A DNA stretch of 64,000 nt from positions 14,156 to 78,155 of the forward strand of contig JAJZLU010000040.1 of assembly GCA_021850545.1 (NCBI GenBank), in the 5' to 3' direction. This DNA is from Thermoplasmata archaeon (lineage in GTDB: Archaea; Thermoplasmatota; Thermoplasmata; Thermoplasmatales; Thermoplasmataceae). How positions within the stretch are numbered: the stretch's first letter is position 1; the number at the start of each line of letters is the position of its first letter. This document shows positions 24,481-33,466 of this stretch, in pieces. The position numbers were made by a program, and so were the translations under genes. The notes under the pieces were generated by a model. That model saw only the letters and a program-made list of their open reading frames with translations. It was not told the origin of the DNA and did no database searches.

Positions 24481-25116
24481 TTATACTACTAATTTATATT
24501 TTTTTATTCTCTCTAATATTTCTTCCTCTGGAACTTGTTTGAAACCACTCTTTTTGTCGATGATAGCTACATCAATCATTCCGCCGGAAGCAGAGTCTCT
24601 TGCCTTGGCTGCTGAAATTGCCCTTATGACCAGTTCAATTCCCTCATCAACGCTCATATCCTTCCTGAATCCATTCTCAAGGACACCGTACACGAATGGT
24701 GAACCGGATCCTGTGCTTGCGTAAACATCCTCCACTGAACCTCCTGCAGCATCAACTGAGAAGATATGGGGTGCCTTGTCGTACCCTCCCACGAGGAGCT
24801 GGACCATATAGGGGTAGAACTTTGACTGGTTAAGGATGTTGGAGAGAAGTGTGGCTGCTGCTTCAATGGGCATGTTAACTCTTCTCTGAAGTCTGTAAAG
24901 CTCAAGTTCTGCAGACATATACCTGACGAGAACCTGGGCATCTCCTACCAGGCCTGCTATTGTCATGGCTGCGTGGGTATCAATCTGATGTAGTTTCTTT
25001 CCATCTTTGTGCATGATAAAATGGTCCATGGTAACTCTCCTTTCAGTTGCCATGATCACAGCGTCTTTTACCGTAATTCCAACTGTTGTTGTACCGGTGT
25101 GTAAAGTTTGATCCAT
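24481..25116 (-). CDS. psmB: proteasome beta subunit
   Basis: This is the 211-residue catalytic subunit of the 20S proteasome. A short propeptide of 8 residues precedes the processing site HTG/TTTVG, exposing Thr9 as nucleophile after autocleavage. The conserved base lysine is seen in the [23 protein letters not shown] region, and the C-terminal [16 protein letters not shown] lies near the active site. No alpha subunit gene is in the window. It lies 45 nt downstream of the aCPSF1 start region on the same strand, with its own AT-rich promoter. Confidence 0.96.
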   Translation of the reverse strand: MDQTLHTGTTTVGITVKDAVIMATERRVTMDHFIMHKDGKKLHQIDTHAAMTIAGLVGDAQVLVRYMSAELELYRLQRRVNMPIEAAATLLSNILNQSKFYPYMVQLLVGGYDKAPHIFSVDAAGGSVEDVYASTGSGSPFVYGVLENGFRKDMSVDEGIELVIRAISAAKARDSASGGMIDVAIIDKKSGFKQVPEEEILERIKKYKLVV

Positions 25117-25262
25117 AAGTTCACTTCCTTTAATAACTGGCTTAAGCAGAATTTTCTTTTGCTATTAAAGCCCTTTGATCGCTATTTGGTGATTGGTAAT
25201 ATGCTTTATGCTGGTTCTCTTGAATAATTTCTGATATATGGCATTGTTGCGTGAATTATTTG

Positions 25263-26047
25263 TTATATAATATTTACAAGGAATCCCACAAGAAAGCCTC
25301 CCAGTAGCCCAAGGTAAACTTCGGAGTTCGCTCCAATGGGGGAGAATACAGATTTGAGCATTGGCAGCAGAACATACAGGATTGATCCTATAGCAAGAGC
25401 ATCAAATGCGACATTAAGATAGGAATTGCTGTAGAAATAACCGAGAACACTTCCAAGGATGGTTGGAACAGCACCGACAAGAAAGAGCAGTGAAAGGACG
25501 AACGCCTTCGGCCTTGCAGTTCTGAGAAATGGAGAAACGATGGGAAAACCCTCCGTGAAGTTCTGGAGCACAAAACCTACAAAGATGACTAGTGCTAAGC
25601 TTGAAAGGCCTATTGCCCAAGCAGCGCCAAACACAAGCCCCTCGGTCAGGTTCTGGAATCCTATTGCAACTGCAACTATCAGGGACACATGCATTGGTTC
25701 ACTTGATTCGCTGGATTTTCTTCTGTTCTGCATTCCATAAAGAAAGAGGAAAGAAGCGCTCATGGATACTATGAATATTGCAGAAAGTCCGGCATTGGCT
25801 ACATATGATCCGGCTGGGTAAATCGTGGCGGCCACATCACCAAAAATGTCGGCCAAGAGGAAAAAGAGGATACCAATGGCCAGAGCTGTAAGAAGGGCCA
25901 GAGTTTTCCTGTTCAGTTTCTTTGCGTAGACAACGGGAAATGAGATAAAGATGGAAAATCCGATAATTATGGTGAGAATTATCAGTTCAGAAAAGTGCGA
26001 TAGGATTATGTCTATCCCACTCCTTGCGGGTAGGTTTTCATGAACAT
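25263..26047 (-). CDS. ZIP family metal transporter, N-terminus frame problem
   Basis: The main frame (25263-25856, 197 codons from TTG) encodes helices of a ZIP divalent-metal transporter, with VAVAIGFQNLTEGLVFGAAW (the conserved H/N-x-x-E metal-site helix) and VLQNFTEGFPI (second metal-site helix). The open frame continues upstream to about 26013 and encodes a first helix and KKLNRKTLALLTALAIGILFFL, but no ATG, GTG or TTG. An ATG at 26047, 26 nt from a TATA box, is in another frame and reaches a stop after 11 codons. One extra base in the G-run near 26018 would join them. Either a frameshift is present or a rare start is used. A DtxR-like operator lies upstream. Confidence 0.7.
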
Positions 26048-26067
26048 GATATGAGGTAATTTAGCAT

Positions 26068-26098
26068 ACCTATATGAAATTTTTTTAGGCACACCTAA
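26068..26098 (-). promoter_or_regulatory. TATA box and DtxR/IdeR-like operator of the ZIP gene
   Basis: On the minus strand TTAGGTGTGCCTAA (arms TTAGG and CCTAA, positions 26085-26098) sits just upstream of the TATA-like CATATAGG centred near 26073. Arms of this form are typical of DtxR/IdeR/MntR-type metal-responsive repressor sites. Its position immediately before a metal-transporter promoter makes metal-dependent control likely. No regulator gene of this type is in the window. Confidence 0.55.
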
Positions 26099-26251
26099 TA
26101 AACGGTAAGTCTAATTTAACCTTCTTGTCCCCTTTCAAACTAATTTATCTGTGCTAGGGTCGAATTACTTTCAAGGCAGTTTCACTTACAGTGGGATCGG
26201 TTGAAATATCCGGTGGAATATTTACAAATAATGCTTCTTCCAACCGAATAA

Positions 26252-26263
26252 TTAAATTATATA
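26252..26263 (+). promoter_or_regulatory. TATA box of the CBS-domain gene
   Basis: TTAAATTATATA is centred about 26 nt before ATG 26284. This favours that ATG over the upstream start used in the ORF track (26191). Confidence 0.5.
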
Positions 26264-26283
26264 CGTTGGCGCTATACTCAACC

Positions 26284-26706
26284 ATGGTACTTTATGCAAG
26301 AGACATCATGAAGGAATACACATTCATGCTCGGGGAAGAAGTCTCTGCCAGCGAAGCCGCAAAGATCATGAGCAACGATCATGTGGGTTTCGTCATTGTC
26401 AAGGTTGACGACAAGCCTCATGGTATTGTAACAGAGTGGGACTTTGTCAATAAGATCATAGCAAAGGACCTAGACCCCAAAAACGTGAAGCTCAAGGAGA
26501 TCATGAATGCACCCCTGATGTCTGTAGATCCAAAAACCCCAACAGATCACGTTACTGTCCTGATGAACAAGCATGGTGTCAGGAGAGTTCCAGTTGTTGA
26601 AAACGGCAAACTAATTGGAGTCATCACCTCCAGGGACGTCCTTAGAATCTTCAAGGATTACATGGACAATCTTTCAGACGTAATTGCCAGGTTTGGCAAC
26701 TTCTGA
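26284..26706 (+). CDS. CBS-domain pair protein
   Basis: From ATG 26284 the product is 140 residues and is essentially a tandem CBS (Bateman) module: first repeat MKEYTFMLGEEVSASEAAKIMSN to GIVTEWDFV, second repeat LMSVDPKTPTDHVTVLMNKHGVRRVPVVENGKLIGVITSRDVL. Such modules bind adenine nucleotides or related ligands and regulate a partner. No catalytic domain is fused here. The ORF-track start at 26191 would add 31 non-conserved residues that overlap the promoter. The target is unknown. Confidence 0.85.
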   Translation: MVLYARDIMKEYTFMLGEEVSASEAAKIMSNDHVGFVIVKVDDKPHGIVTEWDFVNKIIAKDLDPKNVKLKEIMNAPLMSVDPKTPTDHVTVLMNKHGVRRVPVVENGKLIGVITSRDVLRIFKDYMDNLSDVIARFGNF

Positions 26707-26727
26707 AACAATTTTATTATTCAAAAA

Positions 26728-27375
26728 TCATGGGGAACCAAAAATATCTCTGAAAATCGTGAAGATGTCCCTGGTATCTCCACGGCAGTATTCCAAGAAA
26801 TCTGGTGACTGGGATCGCCATAGCTCCTCTATCACTTCTCCAATGTTTTTCCCGTCCCTTATGACAACACCCTTCTTCCTGTCAAGCGGCAGGTGGCTGA
26901 AACCGTCGTGAATAACAACATCAGAGAGCTTCCTGAACCGGTAATCACCATCTATGGCTGCAAGATAGTCTGATATTACCGGCATCATGTCGAGGCAGTA
27001 GGCCACAGAAAGAAAATACTTAAGATTCCAAAGTTGCCGGGAGTAGGTTCTCTTCCTCATCTTCAGCCTAAGTAAAGGTATATCATATCCGCACTGGTTA
27101 TAACCGATGATTATTGAAGGTTTGAAATTCAACATGAACTGGTCCAGCTCATTAAGGATCCTATCCTCCTCGGAGTCTGAATCATTTCCAGCAATGAAGA
27201 GTTCTGTTTTCAGCCCTTCATTGTAGTAGGAGACAGAAACAGCGATAATCCTTTCTCCCGTTAGAAAGTCATTCTGGTTCCTTATTATGGTCTCAAGGTC
27301 GATCGAGAGCACAGACTCAAACCCATGGTTGGCTATGAATGGCTTCACAATCTGGCTGTACATTGAGTCTCTCAA
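26728..27375 (-). CDS. DEDD-family 3'-5' exonuclease (PolB-exonuclease-like)
   Basis: The 215-residue product contains the three exonuclease motifs of the DEDDy superfamily: ExoI SIDLET (Asp26, Glu28), ExoII IIGYNQCGYDIPLL and ExoIII YCRGDTRDI. It matches the stand-alone exonucleases related to the proofreading domain of family B DNA polymerases. There is no polymerase domain. It may act on DNA or RNA ends; the substrate is not known. The start is TTG 27375, with CACTTTAAG centred 25 nt upstream, or ATG 27363. Confidence 0.75.
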   Translation of the reverse strand: MRDSMYSQIVKPFIANHGFESVLSIDLETIIRNQNDFLTGERIIAVSVSYYNEGLKTELFIAGNDSDSEEDRILNELDQFMLNFKPSIIIGYNQCGYDIPLLRLKMRKRTYSRQLWNLKYFLSVAYCLDMMPVISDYLAAIDGDYRFRKLSDVVIHDGFSHLPLDRKKGVVIRDGKNIGEVIEELWRSQSPDFLEYCRGDTRDIFTIFRDIFGSP

Positions 27376-27428
27376 TATATGAACATGCCATGCCCCTTAA
27401 AGTGTTATCTGTTAATAATTGCTGAAGC

Positions 27429-27438
27429 CTTTAAATTG
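27429..27438 (+). promoter_or_regulatory. TATA box of the 131-aa hypothetical gene
   Basis: CTTTAAATTG is centred about 25 nt before ATG 27458 and supports a leaderless start. Confidence 0.45.
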
Positions 27439-27457
27439 AATATGGCAATAGCCCGTT

Positions 27458-27853
27458 ATGAAATATGCACAAAGAGACTATGTTGGAAAGAATGCCAACC
27501 TGGATAAACTTGAAGCTCTAGTTGAGGAATTCTTTAAGGAAGAGGGTTTCAGGCTCCAGTCATCAAAGCATCCAAACGGATACCTGATTCAGGCCAAGAA
27601 AGGAGGCATTTTCAGGACATTGCTCGCAGGAGAGCGTGCATATACAGTTCTCATTGAAGGCACATCCTCCAATTTCAAGATTAAGGTTGGAGTCGGTGAG
27701 TGGCTGAAGAACCTTGGAGTCGCCGCACTGGAGTCTTTTTTCCTGACCCCACTGCTCGCATTCGTTGAAGTGCCAGAAGCACTCTGGTCATATGAAATAG
27801 AACATCATTTGTGGCACTATATTGAGACCCAGATAGAACTGGGCATCCAATAA
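27458..27853 (+). CDS. conserved-looking hypothetical protein
   Basis: The 131-residue product has an amphipathic N-terminal half (KLEALVEEFFKEEGFRLQSS), a beta segment typical of small alpha/beta proteins (NGYLIQAKKGGIFRTLLAGERAYTVLIEG), then VGVGEWLKNLGVAALESFFLTPLLAFVEVPEALW, which may be membrane-associated. I do not recognise a family with confidence. Regular codon use and a good promoter indicate a real gene. It is convergent with purC (4-nt gap). Confidence 0.55.
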   Translation: MKYAQRDYVGKNANLDKLEALVEEFFKEEGFRLQSSKHPNGYLIQAKKGGIFRTLLAGERAYTVLIEGTSSNFKIKVGVGEWLKNLGVAALESFFLTPLLAFVEVPEALWSYEIEHHLWHYIETQIELGIQ

Positions 27854-27857
27854 ATTT

Positions 27858-28748
27858 TTACCATTTTTCTCCGGTTATCCTTTCAAACATTGTGACATAA
27901 AGGTCAGAAGTCTTTTTCACCATGTCATCTGGCAATGCTGGGATTTCCGGTTCAGTTTTACTGTATTCCCTAGCATCATAAAGATCTTTATGGTATCCTA
28001 TCGAACGGTAATACTGCCTGACAAATTCCTTGCTCAATTCAACAATCTTGCCGCTATCGTAGTCCTTCCTGTCCCAGAAGCGGTCCTCGTCAGCGGTGCC
28101 GAACGTGTCTATGACAATGGGCTCTCTTCCTGCACCAAAGGCGAATTCCTTTTTTCCATCCACATGAATCAGGCCGCGGGTAAGTACCTGTTTGTTGAGC
28201 CTCCTGTCAATTTTCAGTATGCTCTCCCTTATATTGTTCAGCTCCGACCCGGATAATCCGCCTATCTCAATAGCTTCACCCTTTGTCAGCACTCTGTCAT
28301 ATTTCTCGTACTTTGTGGTGACCTCAAAATAGGGGTCATCAAGTTCCTCCCCGTATTTGGGGTCGTGGGTAAGGCCAATATCGTCATGTGTAAGCTTGCC
28401 TGCCTTCAGCCTGTCAAAGAGCGAACCCGCAACGTAGTATCTTACAACGAATTCCAGTGGTATCACGTATTCCACTTCATAGGGGTTCCCCTTACCCTCG
28501 GGGACATAGAATTTCCTCACTCGCATTTCGTTCGGGGCTGGGCATTCGATGAAATGCGTTGATACCTTGGCTGATTCCTGAGCCATCTTGAACCAGTGGG
28601 CAGCAGTTCTGCACAGGGATTCCCCCTTGTGCGGGATTAGGTTCGGGATCATTTTGTCAAAAACAGAAATTTTGTCTGTGAACTTGAAAAGAAGGGTTTC
28701 TCCCTCATCGTATACCTCCTTGACCTTGCCTACTCGAATTGGTTCCAT
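27858..28748 (-). CDS. purC: SAICAR synthetase
   Basis: Phosphoribosylaminoimidazole-succinocarboxamide synthase joins CAIR and aspartate with ATP in purine synthesis. The 296-residue product shows the family start GKVKEVYDEGETLLFKFTDKISVFD, then IPHKGESLCRTAAHWF, the IPLEFVVRYYVAGS motif, GLIHVDGKKEFAFG and the terminal VIDTFGTADEDRFW with ISVFD-type ATP-site residues. Length is normal for the longer (eukaryote/archaea-like) form. No other pur genes are adjacent. Confidence 0.95.
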   Translation of the reverse strand: MEPIRVGKVKEVYDEGETLLFKFTDKISVFDKMIPNLIPHKGESLCRTAAHWFKMAQESAKVSTHFIECPAPNEMRVRKFYVPEGKGNPYEVEYVIPLEFVVRYYVAGSLFDRLKAGKLTHDDIGLTHDPKYGEELDDPYFEVTTKYEKYDRVLTKGEAIEIGGLSGSELNNIRESILKIDRRLNKQVLTRGLIHVDGKKEFAFGAGREPIVIDTFGTADEDRFWDRKDYDSGKIVELSKEFVRQYYRSIGYHKDLYDAREYSKTEPEIPALPDDMVKKTSDLYVTMFERITGEKW

Positions 28749-28882
28749 TTGCCTTCAATCGCTCAGATGAGATATTAAATTTGTGCATTATAACGGAGGC
28801 TCTTAAACAAGCTTCGCTGTGGTAAACAGGTATTGTTTACAACTCGTATTCACCCAATAGGTTAGATATATGGAAAAGGTAT

Positions 28883-30088
28883 TTGGAGACATTGAGCAGA
28901 ACCGAAGACTGGGCAAGATTTATGGACAGGGCACTCAAGGACAGCAAATTCAAAGATTTGACAAATCAAAGAATTGGCCAATGCATTGAGCTCATCAGAA
29001 ATGGCTATGGCCTTAACGAGGTCCAGAAGGCACTCTCACTGGGCAAGAAGGAAACCTCTATTATCTTCGAACTTGCCCATTCTAGGATTAACCTGAATGG
29101 AAAATTCCAGAACTGGGACAAGCTCTGGATGGATCAGTACCTTTCCAGGTATTCAACCCCGGAAATAGTTTGCAAATATAGGTCAGAGAGAATACAGGGA
29201 TATAATGTCGTTGAGGCAGGCACAGGGGCAGGTATGCAGGGAATATTCCTGTCAAATACAAATGAATCCACCATAAGCGTGGAGGTTCAGCCCGACCGAT
29301 ACAGGATGGCCAGGCTTAACGCCATGGAATATAAGGCCGGTAACTTGAAAATCTTAAATGGGGATATTTACGCCCTTTCACAGGATTTTGAAATTGATGA
29401 AGACACGGTAATTTTTAGCGATCCTGCAAGGCCCCCGAACGAACTGAAAAGAACAATGGACACGCTCATTCCATCGCCGCTCTCTCTGGTCAGGATTTTT
29501 GGAGAAAGGACACATAACTTCGTTTTTGACCTTCCGCCTCAGATGGAATGGAACCAGATCACGCTGGATGGAGAAAAAGAATACCTCTCTATCGACGGAA
29601 GCCTTAACCGTTTGACCCTATACTGTGGCAGGCTGAAATCTTCTGAGGTTTCAGCAGCCATATTGCCACAGAACATTCGCATGAGCGGGTCGCCCAGGGA
29701 CACCCCTTTCCCGGAAGCTTCCAGGCTAGACGATTTCATACTCATACCGGATGTGTCAATTGCATATGCAAAACTTCTGTGGCTAATTGAGGAAAATTAC
29801 CAGGCAAGACCTGCCTGGAAAGACAGCAGGAGAAGGTTTTACACATCAAATGCACAAATGAAGGATTTCCCTGGAGAGCAGTTTGAGATTATGGCTGCAT
29901 CCAGGAGAGAAAACCTTTCCAACTCGCTGATGGAGGCAGGCGCTGGGAGGGTAATACCTAGGTTCTCGCTGCCAGAAGCACAATACTATGCCTTCAAATC
30001 TGAACTGGAAGTCAATCTGCAGGGAAAGGAAGATTTGTACATATTCAAAAAGGATGAAGTCTATTACCTGGCCAAAAAGATCAAATAG
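28883..30088 (+). CDS. THUMP-like class I SAM-dependent methyltransferase
   Basis: The 401-residue product has an N-terminal helical region (1-90), then a SAM-binding fold with VEAGTGAGMQGIFL (about 111-124), the acidic VEVQPDR ribose-binding site and an NPPY-equivalent motif FSDPARPP (about 182-189). A C-terminal beta-rich extension fits the THUMP-like methyltransferase group, presumed to act on RNA. No ATG is in frame near the start: TTG 28883 or TTG 28892 is used. The TATA-like GTTAGATATA (28861-28870) is 27 nt before 28892 and favours the second. Confidence 0.7.
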   Translation: METLSRTEDWARFMDRALKDSKFKDLTNQRIGQCIELIRNGYGLNEVQKALSLGKKETSIIFELAHSRINLNGKFQNWDKLWMDQYLSRYSTPEIVCKYRSERIQGYNVVEAGTGAGMQGIFLSNTNESTISVEVQPDRYRMARLNAMEYKAGNLKILNGDIYALSQDFEIDEDTVIFSDPARPPNELKRTMDTLIPSPLSLVRIFGERTHNFVFDLPPQMEWNQITLDGEKEYLSIDGSLNRLTLYCGRLKSSEVSAAILPQNIRMSGSPRDTPFPEASRLDDFILIPDVSIAYAKLLWLIEENYQARPAWKDSRRRFYTSNAQMKDFPGEQFEIMAASRRENLSNSLMEAGAGRVIPRFSLPEAQYYAFKSELEVNLQGKEDLYIFKKDEVYYLAKKIK

Positions 30089-30146
30089 CAAGGCTAATTT
30101 TTATGCATCTTTTTATATCACTACAAAATTATTGCCCTGAAACTAA

Positions 30147-30725
30147 ATGCTTGAGTTAAACGCCAAGGCTAAACTTCCGACCATATTCGGTGACTTTGAA
30201 ATTTACACATTTAAATTCCCCAATGAAGAGGAACACGCTGTAGTGGTAAAGGGAGAAATACAAGGGAAGCAGGATATTCCTGTCAGGATACACTCCGAGT
30301 GCCTCACAGGCGATGTGCTGGGCTCAAAGAGGTGCGACTGCAGAGACCAGCTTATAACTTCCCTTAAGTTCCTGGGGAAGCAGGAAGCTGGCATGCTGAT
30401 TTATCTCAGGCAGGAAGGGCGAGGAATTGGCCTTCTTAACAAGATTAAGGCATACAGCCTTCAGGATCAAGGATATGACACTGTAGAAGCCAATCTCATG
30501 CTCGGACTGCCCATTGACAAGAGAGACTACTCATTCGCAGTAGAGGTGCTGAAGTATTTCGGAATAACGTCTATAAGGCTTATGACAAACAACCCAGCAA
30601 AGATGGATTTCCTGACAGACAACGACATAAACGTTTCAGAAAGAATACCCATAAAGAGTGAACCCACCCCGTACGATGAATTCTACCTTTCCACCAAGAA
30701 AATCAGGATGGGCCACCAATTATAA
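30147..30725 (+). CDS. ribA: GTP cyclohydrolase II
   Basis: This enzyme converts GTP to 2,5-diamino-6-ribosylamino-pyrimidinone phosphate at the start of riboflavin synthesis. The 192-residue product has the zinc triad Cys52, Cys63, Cys65 in [17 protein letters not shown], the substrate loop [14 protein letters not shown] and the RLMTNNPAK motif. This is the bacterial-type RibA, whereas many euryarchaea use the unrelated GTP cyclohydrolase III (ArfA), so an ancient transfer is possible. It is a full-length stand-alone enzyme, not fused to RibB. It stands just before the glucose dehydrogenase gene. Confidence 0.93.
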   Translation: MLELNAKAKLPTIFGDFEIYTFKFPNEEEHAVVVKGEIQGKQDIPVRIHSECLTGDVLGSKRCDCRDQLITSLKFLGKQEAGMLIYLRQEGRGIGLLNKIKAYSLQDQGYDTVEANLMLGLPIDKRDYSFAVEVLKYFGITSIRLMTNNPAKMDFLTDNDINVSERIPIKSEPTPYDEFYLSTKKIRMGHQL

Positions 30726-30763
30726 TTCCTCAATTTTAAATATTTTGACCCTATAACTAAAAT

Positions 30764-31852
30764 ATGGCTTTTTACAGGGGGATTACTACCAATGCTCCCT
30801 CCGGTGGAGTGAATTATGAGAAGCTTGAGTTAGACCTTGATGGATTCGAGGTAAGGCTAAAACCACTACTTACAGGAATTTGCGGAACTGACCGCGGAAT
30901 TGTGAATGGAGCCCTCCCTTTCGCGTATAACCCCCATGGTTTTTCCAGGCTGGTAATCGGTCACGAAAGCCTCTGCAAAGTTGAAGATGCCCCAAAGAAT
31001 GATTTTGGAATAAGCAGTGGAGATTATGTTGTTCCGATGGTGAGAAGGCCAGGGAAATGCATCAATTGCTTTGCAGGCAGGTCCGACAACTGCTCTGACG
31101 GGGACAAGCATGAAGCAGGAATCACAGGATTGCATGGCTTTATGAGGGAAGAATTTGGAGATAGTGCACAGTATCTTGTCAAGGTCCCGGATCCTTCCAT
31201 AGGAGACGTTGCGGTACTCACCGAACCACTTAAAAATGTAGAAAAGGCCTTTGAAATGTTCGATGTGGTATCAAAAAAGTCTATCTTCACCGATGGGGCA
31301 GGTTCATACCACGAGAAAAACAGCCTGGTAGTAGGAACCGGCAGCGAAGCTTTCCTTTATGCCCTTAAATCTATGGACTATGGTTTCAACACTTACCTTA
31401 CAAACAGGCACGACCTTGATGTAACAAAAAATGAGCTCATAGACAAAACAGGGATCAACTTTTACAACTATAACAACAACGACCCGCTTGAGAAAAATGG
31501 CCTTGACCTTGTCATAGACACCAGCGGGGACCCTGCAACAATATTCAGGTTTATGAGGAGAATGAAAGAGAACGGGATCCTCATACTTTTCGGCACAAAT
31601 GGCAAGGCTCCGGCAACACAGGTTGATGGAATGGACATCGATTACATCATAGAGCGAAATATTTCCATAATAGGCTCAGTAGATGGCTCAAGAATCCATT
31701 ACGAAAGGGCAATTCAGGACATAACCAGATGGAAACACCAGTATCATGGTGCACTTGAAACCATGATAACAGAGAAGGTTTCTCCCGATCATACTGAAAT
31801 ATTCACAAAGAAACCATCCAATGAGATCAAGACTGTAATTCAATGGAGCTGA
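30764..31852 (+). CDS. zinc-dependent glucose 1-dehydrogenase
   Basis: The 362-residue medium-chain dehydrogenase has catalytic-zinc ligands Cys40 (GICGTDRG), His67 and Glu68 (VIGHES), and a structural lobe with CINCFAGRSDNC. The third lobe position is Gly, as I recall for some Thermoplasma-type enzymes. Substrate motifs KHEAGITGLHGFM and EPLKNVEKA match archaeal glucose/galactose dehydrogenases. It oxidises glucose with NAD(P) as the first step of the non-phosphorylative Entner-Doudoroff pathway. The last 10 nt overlap folD, so the two are co-transcribed. Confidence 0.9.
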   Translation: MAFYRGITTNAPSGGVNYEKLELDLDGFEVRLKPLLTGICGTDRGIVNGALPFAYNPHGFSRLVIGHESLCKVEDAPKNDFGISSGDYVVPMVRRPGKCINCFAGRSDNCSDGDKHEAGITGLHGFMREEFGDSAQYLVKVPDPSIGDVAVLTEPLKNVEKAFEMFDVVSKKSIFTDGAGSYHEKNSLVVGTGSEAFLYALKSMDYGFNTYLTNRHDLDVTKNELIDKTGINFYNYNNNDPLEKNGLDLVIDTSGDPATIFRFMRRMKENGILILFGTNGKAPATQVDGMDIDYIIERNISIIGSVDGSRIHYERAIQDITRWKHQYHGALETMITEKVSPDHTEIFTKKPSNEIKTVIQWS

Positions 31853-32703
31853 TTCACATAGCAGTGATAGGGGCAAAACCTCTCCTTGAAGGAATTAGGG
31901 CCCGCATTGAAAAGTCAATCAGTGATCAGAGGGACAAGGGCAAATCCCCCGCCATGGCAATCATGAGAATTGGCAAAGATCCTGCATCAGAATTCTATTT
32001 CAGGGCAAAACTCAAGAAAGGTTCAGAACTTGGGGTAGAGACCAGGGCCATAACCATGGAGGAAGACGCAACGCCACAGGAAGTTCAGGAGCGCCTGGAC
32101 CAGGTGGTCAAGGATCCAATGATACATGGAATAATTATTGAATCACCCGTTCCCCATCATCTGGACTATAAGAAAATTGTGAACACAATCCCATGGCACA
32201 AGGATATAGACGGTGCTTCCTATGAGAACCTCGGAAGGCTGATGTCTGGTATGCCTTCGCTTGTCGCTGCAACTCCCTTAGCAGTTATGGAATACGTATC
32301 AAGCCTTGAAATTCCACAGGGGAGCACGGTTGCAGTCATCAACAGGACAATCACTGTAGGGAGGCCACTTACTCAGCTTCTCCTCAACAACAATTATACG
32401 CCCATAGTTTGCCATAGCAGGACTAGAAATATCAGGGAATTGTGCAAGGCATCAGATGTTATCGTGGTTGCGGCTGGAAAGCCCGGTTTCCTTGGCCAGG
32501 AAATGGTCAGCAGGGATTCAATAGTTATAGATGTCGGCATCAACTCTGTAAATGGAAAAATAGTGGGGGACGCCAGAATCGATGAGATAAAGGATTTGGT
32601 GAAAGCTGTCACTCCAGTTCCGGGTGGAGTCGGTTCGCTCACCAGCACCCTGATTTTTTCAAACCTCATCCAGGCCATGGATTACCAGGAAGAATTGAAA
32701 TAG
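31843..32703 (+). CDS. folD: methylene-THF dehydrogenase / methenyl-THF cyclohydrolase
   Basis: The 286-residue bifunctional enzyme interconverts methylene-, methenyl- and formyl-tetrahydrofolate. Diagnostic blocks are RIGKDPASEFYFRAKLKKG (with catalytic Lys), GIIIESPVPHH, KDIDGASYENLGRL, the Rossmann motif VINRTITVGRPL and VTPVPGGVGSLTSTLIFSN. Here NRTI replaces the more common GRSxxVG start. It starts 10 nt inside the glucose dehydrogenase gene. Folate one-carbon units feed the purine pathway represented by purC. Length is normal. Confidence 0.93.
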   Translation: MELIHIAVIGAKPLLEGIRARIEKSISDQRDKGKSPAMAIMRIGKDPASEFYFRAKLKKGSELGVETRAITMEEDATPQEVQERLDQVVKDPMIHGIIIESPVPHHLDYKKIVNTIPWHKDIDGASYENLGRLMSGMPSLVAATPLAVMEYVSSLEIPQGSTVAVINRTITVGRPLTQLLLNNNYTPIVCHSRTRNIRELCKASDVIVVAAGKPGFLGQEMVSRDSIVIDVGINSVNGKIVGDARIDEIKDLVKAVTPVPGGVGSLTSTLIFSNLIQAMDYQEELK

Positions 32704-32762
32704 CGAGGCCATTGAGGATCCTGAAAATAGGCATTTATCAGTGGCTCAAGTTGTTCGATGGC

Positions 32763-33117
32763 TCAAATTTTTGATATTTGGGCTTTACTGTTTTTTCGCA
32801 TTTTTCTGACGGAAAAACGCATTTCTCTAGACCAGATATAAATCATAACTAGTATGATGGCAGAAGGAATGGCAACGCCTGTCATAAACCAATTAAAAGC
32901 CATAATGCCAGCCACCACCTGGATGCCCGTATCCTGCCGTCTCCCATGGGATAATGAGATCTCTTGCTGCAGCCCGGACACTTAACTGCAAAACGATTTG
33001 TCCTTCGCGCCAGAACTTCCCGGGAACTTCTCGGTCGGAGAAGCTATTCAGCTGTTCGCAGTTCAGAACAAATTCATGCCGGCATTTTGGGCACTGCAAC
33101 TTATACTCTGATGCCAT
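32763..33117 (-). pseudogene. zinc-ribbon membrane protein broken by two frameshifts
   Basis: Three minus-strand frames must be joined to restore one protein. The first, from ATG 33117, has YKLQCPKCRHEFVLNC. The middle frame has FAVKCPGCSKRSHYPM, the second CxxC knuckle. The third gives VAGIMAFNWFMTGVAIPSAIILVMIYIW plus a basic tail. The breaks fall near 33010-33030 and 32930-32960. Restored, it would be about 115 residues: zinc ribbon, linker, two hydrophobic helices. The two ORF-track entries here are its outer pieces. Either a recent pseudogene or sequencing errors. Confidence 0.65.
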
Positions 33118-33466
33118 ACGTCATCATTATTTTTATACAAATATCATTAATTAACTTATCCATTCCAGTAGAAAAGGAAACAGTAATAAATCTCTTCCAT
33201 GAGTTTATAAATATATTTTGCTCAAATTAAAAAAAGTGCCCCCCGTCAACTACCATTTTTGTCTTTTGAGCCAATAAAGAACCTTTTAAGCATAAGTGCT
33301 GGAAAAGCACATTATTCTGATTATGTTAATCCCAAAATAAAAAATGAACTCATCCTCATGATCTTATAGATTGGATAATGGTTTCTCCAATGAAAGCGAA
33401 ATCGATGAACAATTTAGTGCGGGAATATTTATTTATGTACCACAGATAAAGCTTAGATTAGCAAAT

